Below are positions 34,318-42,211 of a DNA stretch of 51,596 bases, one piece after another. This stretch comes from Woeseiaceae bacterium (lineage in GTDB: Bacteria; Pseudomonadota; Gammaproteobacteria; Steroidobacterales; Woeseiaceae), in NCBI GenBank assembly GCA_030066655.1, contig JASJBE010000004.1, positions 1 through 51,596 of the forward strand, read 5' to 3'. The notes under the pieces were generated by a model. It ran no database searches and was not told the DNA's origin. It saw nothing but the letters and a program-made list of their open reading frames with translations. A program made the translations under genes and the position numbers. How positions within the stretch are numbered: position 1 is the stretch's first letter; each line of letters begins with the position of its first letter.

Positions 34318-34986
34318 CTACTCGTCGTGCATCGGCTGGCCGGCCGGGTCGACCAGGTCGCTGCCCTCGTTACGCGCATTGTTGACACGGCGATCGACGG
34401 GCCACGCCCGCAGGCGCGGCGTCTCTATCGCCTCCAGCATGTGCGTATCGCCCGACAGCCAGCGCGCCCCGCTGTCCGGCTCGAGAATGAGCGGCATGCG
34501 ATGGTGAATCTCGTTCAAAAACTCGTTGGCTTCGGTCGTGATCAGCGTGGCGGAGTCGATGACCTCGCCGGTTTCCTTGTCGGTCCAGCTCTCCCACAGT
34601 CCGCCGAAGGCGAACGGTTCACCGCTCGCAAGCGAGATGAAGTAAGGCGTCTTTCCCGCGCCTTCCTTGCGCCACTCGTAGAAGCCGTCGGCAAGCACGA
34701 GGCAACGACGGTGCCGGTAGGCCGCCCGATACGCCGGCTTCTCGGCCACGGTCTCGGCCCTCGCGTTAATCATGCGATTGCCGATCGACTTGTCCTTGGC
34801 CCAGAACGGTATCAGCCCCCATTTGAACATCGTGAATTCGGGGCTACCGTCCGCGTCGTTTCGAATCGCGGCAATCTGCGTCGTCGGTGCGATGTTGTAG
34901 CGGGCCTCCAGTGTCGGCGCTCCATCAACGCCGAACAGCGCCGCGGTCGCCTCCGCCGGGGAGTAGAACGCGAATCGGCCGCACAT
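34318..34986 (-). CDS. yedK: SRAP domain protein (YedK/HMCES-like)
   Basis: 222 residues. The N-terminus MCGRFAF exposes the catalytic Cys2 after Met removal. Other active-site elements are RYNIAPTTQ, the MINARAETVAEKPAYR helix with the conserved Asn and Glu, CLVLADGFYEWRK, and the histidine in HHRMPLIL. SRAP proteins crosslink to abasic sites in single-stranded DNA and so protect replication forks. Length and motifs are complete. The stop lies two bases from the YadH-like gene on one side and five bases from the interrupted small gene on the other. Confidence 0.95.
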   Translation of the reverse strand: MCGRFAFYSPAEATAALFGVDGAPTLEARYNIAPTTQIAAIRNDADGSPEFTMFKWGLIPFWAKDKSIGNRMINARAETVAEKPAYRAAYRHRRCLVLADGFYEWRKEGAGKTPYFISLASGEPFAFGGLWESWTDKETGEVIDSATLITTEANEFLNEIHHRMPLILEPDSGARWLSGDTHMLEAIETPRLRAWPVDRRVNNARNEGSDLVDPAGQPMHDE

Positions 34987-34987
34987 G

Positions 34988-35761
34988 CTATTCGCGGATT
35001 CCTACGCCGCGATTCAGCAGCATGAGGCAGGCCGTGAACAGGATCGCGACGAACAGCAATACGATCGCATAGGCATGCACGATGTTGATGTCCGACGTGC
35101 CGAGCACGCCATAGCGGAAGGCGTTCACCATGTAGAGGATCGGGTTCGCTTTCGACACGCCCTGCCAGAACTCCGGCAGCAGGGATATCGAATAGAACAC
35201 GCCGCCGAGGTACGTCAGCGGTGTCAGGACGAACGTCGGGATGATCGAGATATCGTCGAACTTCTTGGCGAAGAGCGCATTGATGAAACCGGCCAGCGCA
35301 AAGACCGTCGAAGACAGAACGACCATCGACAGCATGATGAAAGGATGCGCAACCTCCAGCCGCGTGAAGAACAGCGCAATGACAGTGACCAGCAGTCCGA
35401 CACCCAGGCCGCGAATGACGCCGCCGGCCACATGGCCGATGATGATCGCCCCATTGGACATCGGCGAGACGAGCATCTCCTCGATATGACGACCGAACTT
35501 GGCGCCGAAGAAGGACGACACGACATTGCCGTACGAGTTGGTAATCACCGACATCATGATCAGGCCGGGGGCGATGTACTGCATGTAGTCGAAGCCGTCC
35601 ATGGTTCCGATGCGGCGGCCGATCAGGTTGCCGAAGATGATGAAGTACAGCGTCATCGTGATCGCCGGCGGCACGATCGTTTGCACCCAGATGCGGAAGA
35701 CGCGGCTGACCTCTTTGTGGATCAGCGTTCTGATGGCGACCAGGTTCAGCGATAGATTCAT
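34988..35761 (-). CDS. yadH: ABC-2 type permease, YadH-like
   Basis: 257 residues with six membrane segments. The pattern matches E. coli YadH: TLIHKEVSRVFRIWVQTIVPPAITMTLYFIIFG, FIAPG-type loop (QYIAPGLIMMSVITNSY), FEEMLVSP-type motif (RHIEEMLVSPMSNG), and the end segment LTPLTYLGGVFYSISLLPEFWQGVSKANPILYMVNAFRYG. The transported substrate is unknown. It overlaps the ATPase gene by four bases and comes directly before the SRAP gene. The two transporter genes form a two-gene unit reading left. Confidence 0.92.
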   Translation of the reverse strand: MNLSLNLVAIRTLIHKEVSRVFRIWVQTIVPPAITMTLYFIIFGNLIGRRIGTMDGFDYMQYIAPGLIMMSVITNSYGNVVSSFFGAKFGRHIEEMLVSPMSNGAIIIGHVAGGVIRGLGVGLLVTVIALFFTRLEVAHPFIMLSMVVLSSTVFALAGFINALFAKKFDDISIIPTFVLTPLTYLGGVFYSISLLPEFWQGVSKANPILYMVNAFRYGVLGTSDINIVHAYAIVLLFVAILFTACLMLLNRGVGIRE

Positions 35762-36684
35762 TCTTCGGCTCCCGGCTTGTTCTCGACGAGACCCATGAAC
35801 AGCTCTTCCAGTCGGTTCGCCTTGTTCCTCAAGCTGACGACTCGAATGTCATTTCGGTCGAGCTCGGCAAACAGGTCATTGACGTGTCTGTCCTTGCTCG
35901 TGACCACCTCCAGGTCACCGTCCTCGCGAAGGCTCGTCTCGAAACCCGCGAGGACGGGCGCCTCACGAAGCTCGCCATCGACGTTCAACACGAAGACTTC
36001 ACGCTGCAACTGGCGGAGCACCGAACTCATCGGCGCGTCTTCGATGATCTCGCCGCCGTCGATAATGGCGACGTGCCGACACAGACTCTCGGCCTCTTCG
36101 AGATAGTGCGTCGTCAGGATGATGGTTGTGCCCTCCGCGTTGATCCGCTGCAGGTAGTCCCACATCGATCGACGAATCTCGATATCGACACCGGCGGTAG
36201 GTTCGTCGAGGATCAGCAGACGTGGCTCATGCACCAGTGCACGCGCAATCATCAAACGCCGCTTCATGCCCCCGGACAGAGAGCGGGCAATATCGTTGCG
36301 CCGATCCCAGAGGCGAAGCTCACGCAGGTATTTTTCGGTCCGTTCTTCGGCGAGCTTTCGCGGCAGCCCGTAATACCCGGCCTGGGTCCGGACGATGTTC
36401 GCCACGCCCTCCCACAGGTTCAGGTTGACCTCCTGCGGCACCAGCCCGAGATGGGTCTTCGCCGCCTCGAGGTCGGAATCGATATCGTGGCCGAAAATCT
36501 CAACGCTGCCGCTCGTTTTGTTGACCAGCGAGCTGATGATCCCGATAGCCGTTGTCTTCCCGGCGCCGTTCGGGCCCAGCAGCGCACAAAAGTCACCAGG
36601 TTCGACATCGATACTGATGCCTTTCAGTGCCTGGTTGCCATTCGCATAGGTCTTGGTCAGGTTTTTGATCGAGAGGGCTTTCAT
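35758..36684 (-). CDS. yadG: ABC transporter ATP-binding protein, YadG-like
   Basis: 308 residues. Walker A LLGPNGAGKTT, signature LSGGMKRRL, Walker B LLILDEPTAGVD and the switch His in TTHYLEEAE are intact. The C-terminal extension (VFVLNVDGELREAPVLAGFE...VNDLFAELDRNDIRVVSLRNKANRLEELFMGLV) is the YadG/DrrA type. It pairs with the YadH-like permease. An ATG at 36684 starts MKALSIKNLTKTYANG; no gene lies between it and the next leftward gene except a gap of about 86 bases. Confidence 0.94.
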   Translation of the reverse strand: MKALSIKNLTKTYANGNQALKGISIDVEPGDFCALLGPNGAGKTTAIGIISSLVNKTSGSVEIFGHDIDSDLEAAKTHLGLVPQEVNLNLWEGVANIVRTQAGYYGLPRKLAEERTEKYLRELRLWDRRNDIARSLSGGMKRRLMIARALVHEPRLLILDEPTAGVDIEIRRSMWDYLQRINAEGTTIILTTHYLEEAESLCRHVAIIDGGEIIEDAPMSSVLRQLQREVFVLNVDGELREAPVLAGFETSLREDGDLEVVTSKDRHVNDLFAELDRNDIRVVSLRNKANRLEELFMGLVENKPGAEE

Positions 36685-36770
36685 GAGGCCGCGTATTTAA
36701 CCACGGCAGCGCGGCCACGGCATAGCTCGGCACCGGGAAGCAATAACCGGGTAGCAGGCGGCTGCGGCGA

Positions 36771-37385
36771 TTACTCCGCGAGCGTCCTGGACACCGGCTC
36801 GATGCGGCGGGCGGCCAGCAGATCCGCTTCCAGTTCAGATGACTTCAGCAGCAGTCGCTGCATCGCGATCATCTGGCCTGCGGTCATCCGCGCGGAATCT
36901 GGTGCGCTGCACGCATCAAACAACAGGCTCCAGAGTTCCGGCTGTTCGGTGAAACGCGGCCTCGGGCTGATGCCGAGTCCCAGGGCGCGGTGGGTTACCG
37001 AGATCAGCGGATGCTCGGCGAGTCGGCGACTCAAGGCCGGGCTCAAGGCAGCGAACAGTCGCGCATCATGCGGCGCGCGCTTGGCCAGATGCCACAGGAA
37101 GGCGATGGCTGCCGTTGTGATCGGGACCCACTCGGCCGGCGTGGGCTCATCGAAAAAATCGGGCTCGGCTGCGAACAGCCGGTCCCACAGCGACGCCTGG
37201 TCCTCCTGCAGGCTGAACAGCAGGAAGGGGGCGTCCGACAGCAACTCACGTTGCGCGAGGGTCAGAGACGCGATCCGCGCCGCCACGCCGTCAGGCAGAG
37301 ACGAACGCGCGCAGACGTCGAGGAATGCTGAGTTTAGCGCTCGAATCTCATCGAGATCGGCACGCTCGGGACATGGGTATTGCAT
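36771..37385 (-). CDS. Unknown 204-residue helical protein divergent from FlhC-like gene
   Basis: 204 residues from ATG 37385, which has GGAGG five bases upstream; the in-frame start at 37436 is less likely. It is all-helical by composition, Leu/Ala/Arg-rich, with no signal peptide or membrane helix. Notable parts are RADLDEIRALNSAFLDVCARSS, SDAPFLLFSLQED and AAIAFLWHLAKRAPHDARLFAALSP. The first half loosely recalls FlhD-like helical bundles, but I cannot assign it. It is divergent from the FlhC-like gene across an AT-rich gap of about 120 bases, so the two may share control. Function unknown. Confidence 0.7.
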   Translation of the reverse strand: MQYPCPERADLDEIRALNSAFLDVCARSSLPDGVAARIASLTLAQRELLSDAPFLLFSLQEDQASLWDRLFAAEPDFFDEPTPAEWVPITTAAIAFLWHLAKRAPHDARLFAALSPALSRRLAEHPLISVTHRALGLGISPRPRFTEQPELWSLLFDACSAPDSARMTAGQMIAMQRLLLKSSELEADLLAARRIEPVSRTLAE

Positions 37386-37509
37386 CGACTCCTCCGTGGT
37401 CGAAAACGCCGGAATCTGCTGAAAACAGAAGTTCATTTAGGGACCAAATGTGAGTATAAGTGATAAAAGATAATATATATGGTATTTAAAGTACAAAAAA
37501 GGGGAAGAT

Positions 37510-38061
37510 ATGCGCTCGACAGACAATCGTTACGCCAATGAACAGCGGCAATTCCAGCTGGCAATCCGGATGATCGGGCATGAGGCACGAACCCGGACGA
37601 TAAAAGAGTGCACCGGTCTGTCCGACGACCGGATCCGCAAGATCTTCAGCACCTATTTCAAGCCCGGGTCGACCGTACGACGCCGGCGGGGAAAGTCCCC
37701 GAGACAGGTCTCACGCTTCGTCAAGAGTGCCGAACACCGCCTGCAGTCGACGACGCTGGTCGGCCTGTTCTGCGCGGGTCGCCTCATTCGAATCGACGCG
37801 GACAACTGCGTTCACGCCTGTTGGCCACGGCTCGACATCGAGTCCGGCCACCGGCTGTGCCGCGCGTTCGAAACCTACAAGATGTTGCACGACCCCCACC
37901 TGTTCAGCTTCGAGTGGGCCTGCAACCTGCTGCTCAGCATCTGCTACAACGATGAGCTGTATCTCGCAGCCTGCAAGGGCTGCGGCGGCGCCTACGTCGA
38001 AGACGCGTATGCGCTGCCGTCGGGGCAGTGTCCCTGCTGCGACGTGACCAGCGCCCGATGA
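37510..38061 (+). CDS. FlhC-like transcriptional regulator
   Basis: 183 residues. The N-terminal helix-turn-helix-like part (QLAIRMIGHEARTRTIKECTGLSDDRIRKIFSTYF) and basic linker GSTVRRRRGKSPRQ match FlhC. The C-terminus holds the FlhC zinc site as two CxxC pairs (CKGC and CPCC). E. coli FlhC works only as a complex with FlhD to activate flagellar genes; no FlhD is recognisable here and no flagellar gene is in the window. The start has a strong ribosome site (AGGGGA) and a very AT-rich promoter region, unlike its surroundings. Probably a regulator with a different target. Confidence 0.85.
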   Translation: MRSTDNRYANEQRQFQLAIRMIGHEARTRTIKECTGLSDDRIRKIFSTYFKPGSTVRRRRGKSPRQVSRFVKSAEHRLQSTTLVGLFCAGRLIRIDADNCVHACWPRLDIESGHRLCRAFETYKMLHDPHLFSFEWACNLLLSICYNDELYLAACKGCGGAYVEDAYALPSGQCPCCDVTSAR

Positions 38062-38148
38062 CACTGTGGAGATGACCCCTGGCCTGTCTCATTGAGGCGG
38101 TTGGTCGGGTACACTGCGCTCCCAACTGGTATCCGACGGACCCCACTG

Positions 38149-39033
38149 TTGCAAAACGTATTCGCCGGCGCGTTTGTCGACCGGATCGGAGAAAAGCGAA
38201 AAGACCCTGACTGGTTGGAGACGGCTATCCAGGCACCGGACAGCCTGTTCATGCCAGTCTGGGGAGATCGTTGCCTCATTAGCGGCGACAAGCCGGAGTG
38301 CCGACTGCTGAATCGCGATAGCGTCGATGGCCTGTTCGACCCGGAGGACGCCATCTTCCTCGGCCTGTTCCGGGATCGCCCGGCATTCGCCATCGCGCTG
38401 GAACGCGAAGAGACACCGCCGTTTGCCGAGCTGGGCCAGTTCCAGGACCTGCGCTTTATCGGCACCGAGCTGCCCGCGGACGAGGCCAACCTTGCCGCGC
38501 ATGCGCGCGCGCTGGTCCTGTGGCACACCTCGCATTTGTACTGCAGCTACTGCGGCTCGAAAGCCCGGAGTCATGACGCGGGCAATGCACGCGTCTGCAG
38601 CAATCCTGGCTGTGGCAAGACCATGTTCCCGCGCGTCGACCCGGCAATCATCGTCCTGGTCTCCCGCGGTGACCACTGCCTGCTGGGCCGGCAAGCCAGC
38701 TGGCCGGAGGCTCGTTACTCGACCATCGCGGGCTTTGTCGAACCGGGCGAGTCGCTGGAAGACGCCGTTCGCCGCGAAGTCTTCGAGGAGACCAACGTAC
38801 ACGTGGGCGACGTTCACTATCACAGCTCGCAACCGTGGCCGTTCCCTTCGTCGCTGATGTTGGGTTTCCAGGCCGAGGGCCTGTCTGACCAGATCCTGCT
38901 CAATGATGGTGAGCTGGAAGACGCTCGCTGGTTTACGCGCGACGAATTGCGATCGGACTTCCCGAAACTGCCGTTCAGGATCTCGATCGCCCGACGCCTG
39001 GTCGACCACTGGCTCAACGCGCCGGGCGCCTAG
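38149..39033 (+). CDS. nudC: NAD(P)H/NADH pyrophosphatase (NudC, RNA de-NADding)
   Basis: About 294 residues. The zinc ribbon is CSYCGSKAR...CSNPGCGK and the Nudix box GFVEPGESLEDAVRREVFEETNV. SSQPWPFPSSLMLGF is the NudC-specific SQPWPFPxS motif. It hydrolyses NADH, and in other bacteria removes NAD caps from RNA. No ATG or GTG fits well; TTG at 38149 gives the family start LQNVFAGAFVDRIGEKRKDPDWL, while the frame reaches back to 38092. Weak ribosome site. The next gene follows after three bases. Confidence 0.9.
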   Translation: MQNVFAGAFVDRIGEKRKDPDWLETAIQAPDSLFMPVWGDRCLISGDKPECRLLNRDSVDGLFDPEDAIFLGLFRDRPAFAIALEREETPPFAELGQFQDLRFIGTELPADEANLAAHARALVLWHTSHLYCSYCGSKARSHDAGNARVCSNPGCGKTMFPRVDPAIIVLVSRGDHCLLGRQASWPEARYSTIAGFVEPGESLEDAVRREVFEETNVHVGDVHYHSSQPWPFPSSLMLGFQAEGLSDQILLNDGELEDARWFTRDELRSDFPKLPFRISIARRLVDHWLNAPGA

Positions 39034-39036
39034 ACG

Positions 39037-39795
39037 ATGTGCCTGATCGTCTTCGCTGTGCGCCCGGATGACGAGCATGTCTTGCTGCTCGCCGGGAATC
39101 GCGACGAATTCCATGAACGACCAACCGAGCCGCTTGCCTGGTGGAAGGACCGGCCGGATGTCGTCGGCGGGCGAGACGCCCAGGCCGGCGGCACCTGGCT
39201 GGCTGCCAGCAGGCGGGGTCGTTTCGCAACCGTCACCAACTCGCGCGATGCCGAGCCGCCCGATCCGGGGCTTCGCTCTCGCGGCCTGCTCGTCACCGAC
39301 TTTCTCGACTCCGAGTTATCACCGATGGCGTTTTTGGAAGCCGTCGACGGGGCTCATTACGCGGGGTTCAATCTCGTCATCAGCGATGGCCGGTCCGTCG
39401 CCTACGGCGGCAATCGAGGCGCCGGTCCCAGGGAACTTGGTCCGGGAGTCTACGCGGTCAGCAATGCCGTACTCGATACACCGTGGCACAAGGTCGAGTA
39501 CGCGAAGTCGGCATTCGATGCGCTGACACGAGAGGGATTACCGAACGACGAGTCATTACTGGAACTGCTGGCCAACGACCAGCGCGCCCCGATCGAGTCA
39601 GTGCAGCCGGGTAAGCTCCCGATCGAACTGGCCCATGCCATCACGGCGCCGTTCATCGTCGGGTCGACCTACGGCACGCGCAGCATGAGCATCGTCAGGC
39701 TGCAAAGCGGTGGCGATATCTCCATCGTCGAGCGGCGCTTCGGCGCCGACGGCCATCCGACCGGTGAAGACCGGGTCAGCTATTCGTCATCGTAG
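39037..39795 (+). CDS. NRDE-family protein (TANGO2 homologue)
   Basis: 252 residues. It starts MCLIVFAV with Cys2 and has the name-giving AGNRDEFHERPTEPLAWW, followed by GGRDAQAGGTWLAASRRGRFATVTNSR and GVYAVSNAVLDTPWHKVE. These are the conserved blocks of the NRDE/TANGO2 family. The fold is Ntn-hydrolase-like. Proposed roles in eukaryotes concern heme or lipid handling; the bacterial role is not settled. It follows nudC after three bases. Its last 16 bases overlap the end of the convergent carboxylesterase gene. Confidence 0.9.
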   Translation: MCLIVFAVRPDDEHVLLLAGNRDEFHERPTEPLAWWKDRPDVVGGRDAQAGGTWLAASRRGRFATVTNSRDAEPPDPGLRSRGLLVTDFLDSELSPMAFLEAVDGAHYAGFNLVISDGRSVAYGGNRGAGPRELGPGVYAVSNAVLDTPWHKVEYAKSAFDALTREGLPNDESLLELLANDQRAPIESVQPGKLPIELAHAITAPFIVGSTYGTRSMSIVRLQSGGDISIVERRFGADGHPTGEDRVSYSSS

Positions 39796-40439
39796 ACAGA
39801 CTGCAGCCACCGGCTGATGTCTGCGATCTCCTGCGGGCACACGCCGTGAGCCATCGGGTAGTCCAGCCACGCAGGCTCAAGGCCGGCCTTCCTGACTGCA
39901 TCGCGCGCCGCGACACCCATCGGCAGGGGCAGCACCGGATCAAACTGGCCGTGCGCCATGAAGACCGGCAGATCCGCGTGCTTCGGGTAGCCGGCCAGGC
40001 GATCCGCCAACGGGAGCCAGGTTGACAGTGCGAGCAGACCGGCCAGCGGCTCGGGCGAGCGCAGCGCCGTATGTATCGCGATGACGCCGCCCTGCGAGAA
40101 CCCGGCTATCAGGATACGATCTCGCGGCACCCCGCGCTCCGTCTCGGCAGCGACCAGCGAATCGAGCATCGCACAGCTGGCCTCTATGCCTTCGACGTCG
40201 GGAACGGCGTCGACCGCAAAATCCAGGATATCGAACCAGGCACGCATGGCCATGCCGCCATTGATCGTGACGGGCTGCACGGGCGCATGCGGGAAGATGA
40301 AGCGCAAAGACAGGGAATCCGGCAGGCGAAGCTCCGGGACAATCGGCTCAAAGTCGTGGCCGTCGGCCCCCAGTCCATGCAGCCAGATGATGCTGCCGGT
40401 GGGTTCGCTACCGGTTTCTATGACGACGGGGTCGGTCAT
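39780..40439 (-). CDS. Carboxylesterase/acyl-protein thioesterase-like alpha/beta hydrolase
   Basis: 219 residues. GSIIWLHGLGADGHDFEPIVPEL at the start, RFIFPHAPVQPVTINGGMAMRAWFDI, and the nucleophile elbow GFSQGG with Ser identify the phospholipase/carboxylesterase family. The acid (FMAHGQFDPVLP) and histidine (YPMAHGVCPQEI) complete the triad. It should hydrolyse short esters or thioesters in the cytoplasm. The start at 40439 has GAGGAG upstream; the frame to 40712 is open but would run into argR territory. It is divergent from argR. Confidence 0.93.
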   Translation of the reverse strand: MTDPVVIETGSEPTGSIIWLHGLGADGHDFEPIVPELRLPDSLSLRFIFPHAPVQPVTINGGMAMRAWFDILDFAVDAVPDVEGIEASCAMLDSLVAAETERGVPRDRILIAGFSQGGVIAIHTALRSPEPLAGLLALSTWLPLADRLAGYPKHADLPVFMAHGQFDPVLPLPMGVAARDAVRKAGLEPAWLDYPMAHGVCPQEIADISRWLQSVYDDE

Positions 40440-40484
40440 CGGGGGCTCCTCATGAAATCGGCGCGAGTTTAGCCGATTTTTAGC

Positions 40485-40522
40485 TTGACTTCGTATGCGC
40501 ATTTCTATCATTCTATGCGCAT
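40485..40522 (+). promoter_or_regulatory. Arginine operon promoter with tandem palindromic boxes
   Basis: TTGACT at 40485-40490 makes a good -35; TATCAT at 40506-40511 is a possible -10, though at a short 15-base spacing. Two copies of the 8-base palindrome ATGCGCAT lie at 40495-40502 and 40515-40522, exactly 20 bases apart, inside and just after the promoter. Tandem boxes on one helix face upstream of argR fit a hexameric ArgR autorepression operator. The bases differ from the E. coli ARG box, so the match is by layout. Confidence 0.55.
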
Positions 40523-40539
40523 ATTTATTCGAGTCAGCC

Positions 40540-40989
40540 ATGCCAACCAGCGTCGAACAGTCCCTTCGCAGGGAAGCCATCTGCAGCCTGCTGCAGCGGG
40601 GGCCTGTCGCCACCCAGCAGTCGCTGGTGGATGCGCTGCGCGCGCAAAAGTTCGAAGCGACGCAATCATCGGTCAGTCGCGACCTCAGAACGATCGGCGC
40701 AATCAAGACCACGCGGGGTTACGAACTGCCAGCGGACGACGCCCCCGCGAACCAGGCGCTGGACGATGCCGCCGAGTTGCTGCGCGGCTTAAGCCCGGCC
40801 GGCAGTCACCTGCTCGTGGTCAGGACCGCGATAGGCGCGGCGCAGCGCGTCGCGCTGGCACTGGACCGCAGCGCCTGGCCCGAGGTCGTCGGCAGTATTG
40901 CCGGTGACGATACCGTCTTTGTTGCCACCGATTCCGCGCAGGGGCAGCGAAACCTGATCGCCAAGATCGAACGTGCAATGGGCGCCTGA
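40540..40989 (+). CDS. argR: Arginine repressor
   Basis: 149 residues, the ArgR norm. The N-terminal winged helix shows RREAICSLLQRGPVATQQSLVDALRAQKFEATQSSVSRDLRTIGAIKT with the SSVSRDL recognition helix. The C-terminal domain has the arginine-binding, hexamer-forming pattern (SHLLVVRTAIGAAQRVALALDRS...VGSIAGDDTVFVATDS). It is the first gene of the arginine operon; argG follows after 16 bases. In-operon argR with boxes over the promoter implies autoregulation of the whole pathway. Confidence 0.95.
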   Translation: MPTSVEQSLRREAICSLLQRGPVATQQSLVDALRAQKFEATQSSVSRDLRTIGAIKTTRGYELPADDAPANQALDDAAELLRGLSPAGSHLLVVRTAIGAAQRVALALDRSAWPEVVGSIAGDDTVFVATDSAQGQRNLIAKIERAMGA

Positions 40990-41005
40990 GCCCGCTGGAG
41001 ACACC

Positions 41006-42211
41006 GTGAGTAATCAATCACCCATCATTCTCGCCTTTTCCGGAGGACTCGACACGAGCTTGTGCGTGCCGTGGCTGAAAGAAACTTACGGACGAGATGT
41101 CATCACAGCCACGGTGGACACCGGCGGCATCGACGACGAAGCGGCGGAGGCGCTCGAGGCCCGGGCGAAAGCACTGGGCGCGATCGAGCACGTCATCGTC
41201 GACGCCAAGTCCGAATTCTTCGATACGGTCATCCGCTACCTGATCTATGGCAACGTCCTGCGCGGCAATGCCTACCCGCTGTGCGTCGGTGCCGAGCGCG
41301 GCCTGCAGGCGCAGAAGCTCGCCGAAGTCGCGACCGAGCGGGGTGCAACGACGGTCGCACACGGTTGCACCGCGGCCGGCAACGACCAGGTTCGATTCGA
41401 GGTCGCTCTGCGCACGCTGAACCCGGACCTCGAGATCCTCGCGCCGGTGCGCGACAACAGCTGGGTCCGGGAGAACCAGCTCGCCTACCTCGAAGAGCAC
41501 GGGCTCCCCCTGCCGGCGCAGGGCTCGGCTTACTCGATTAACCGCGGACTGTGGGGCATTACGATCGGTGGCCAGGAAACGCTGACGTCGGAGCGCTCCA
41601 TACCCGAGTCGGCCTGGGTGCTGTCACCCGACGCATTCAGTGATCCCGTGGAGCCGACGCGGCATTCGCTGGAATTCAATGCAGGTGTGCCCGTCAGCCT
41701 CGACGGCGAAGCCATGGACCCGGTGACGTTGATCGAAGCACTCGAAGTGTTGGCCGGTCGCTACGGCATCGGCCGCGGCATACACTTGGGCGACACGGTC
41801 CTCGGCACAAAGGGCCGAGTCGCGTTCGAAGCGCCCGCGGCGATTACGCTGATCACGGCGCACCGCGAACTCGAAAAGCTGACCTTGAGTGGCCTGCAGT
41901 CGAGGATCAAGGACAGCGTCGCAGCAAGCTACGGCGACTTCGTCCACGAAGGCAAACAGCTGGACCTCGTCTGCGGCGACATCGAGGCGCTCTTGAGCTC
42001 CTCGCAGCAGCGGGTCACGGGCACCGTCAGCTTCACGTTGCGCCCGGGGCAGCTTTTCATCGACGGCGTCACGTCGCCGCACTCCTTACTTAAGGCAACG
42101 CGGGGCGTCTACGGCGAGTCCGCCGGCGAATGGACCGCGGCCGACACGCTGGGCTACGCCAAGGTACTGTCGCTGACCGGCACGCTGCAGACGCGGGCAG
42201 GCGAGACATGA
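41006..42211 (+). CDS. argG: Argininosuccinate synthase
   Basis: 401 residues. The N-type ATP pyrophosphatase loop is LAFSGGLDTSLCVPWLKE; other conserved blocks are AHGCTAAGNDQVRFE, ILAPVRDNSWVRENQLAYLEEHGLP and SINRGLWGITIGG. It joins citrulline and aspartate with ATP. GTG at 41006, with GGAG upstream, gives the family start. The pathway needs free citrulline here, so an N-acylcitrulline deacylase must exist elsewhere in the genome; none is in this operon. The stop overlaps the next start by four bases (ATGA). Confidence 0.95.
   Translation: MSNQSPIILAFSGGLDTSLCVPWLKETYGRDVITATVDTGGIDDEAAEALEARAKALGAIEHVIVDAKSEFFDTVIRYLIYGNVLRGNAYPLCVGAERGLQAQKLAEVATERGATTVAHGCTAAGNDQVRFEVALRTLNPDLEILAPVRDNSWVRENQLAYLEEHGLPLPAQGSAYSINRGLWGITIGGQETLTSERSIPESAWVLSPDAFSDPVEPTRHSLEFNAGVPVSLDGEAMDPVTLIEALEVLAGRYGIGRGIHLGDTVLGTKGRVAFEAPAAITLITAHRELEKLTLSGLQSRIKDSVAASYGDFVHEGKQLDLVCGDIEALLSSSQQRVTGTVSFTLRPGQLFIDGVTSPHSLLKATRGVYGESAGEWTAADTLGYAKVLSLTGTLQTRAGET

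Noticed and set aside
35884-37422. 512-codon open frame on the plus strand
   Set aside because: It is opposite the YadG-like ATPase, whose Walker motifs are intact, and the unknown leftward gene. It has no recognisable domain and no ribosome site.
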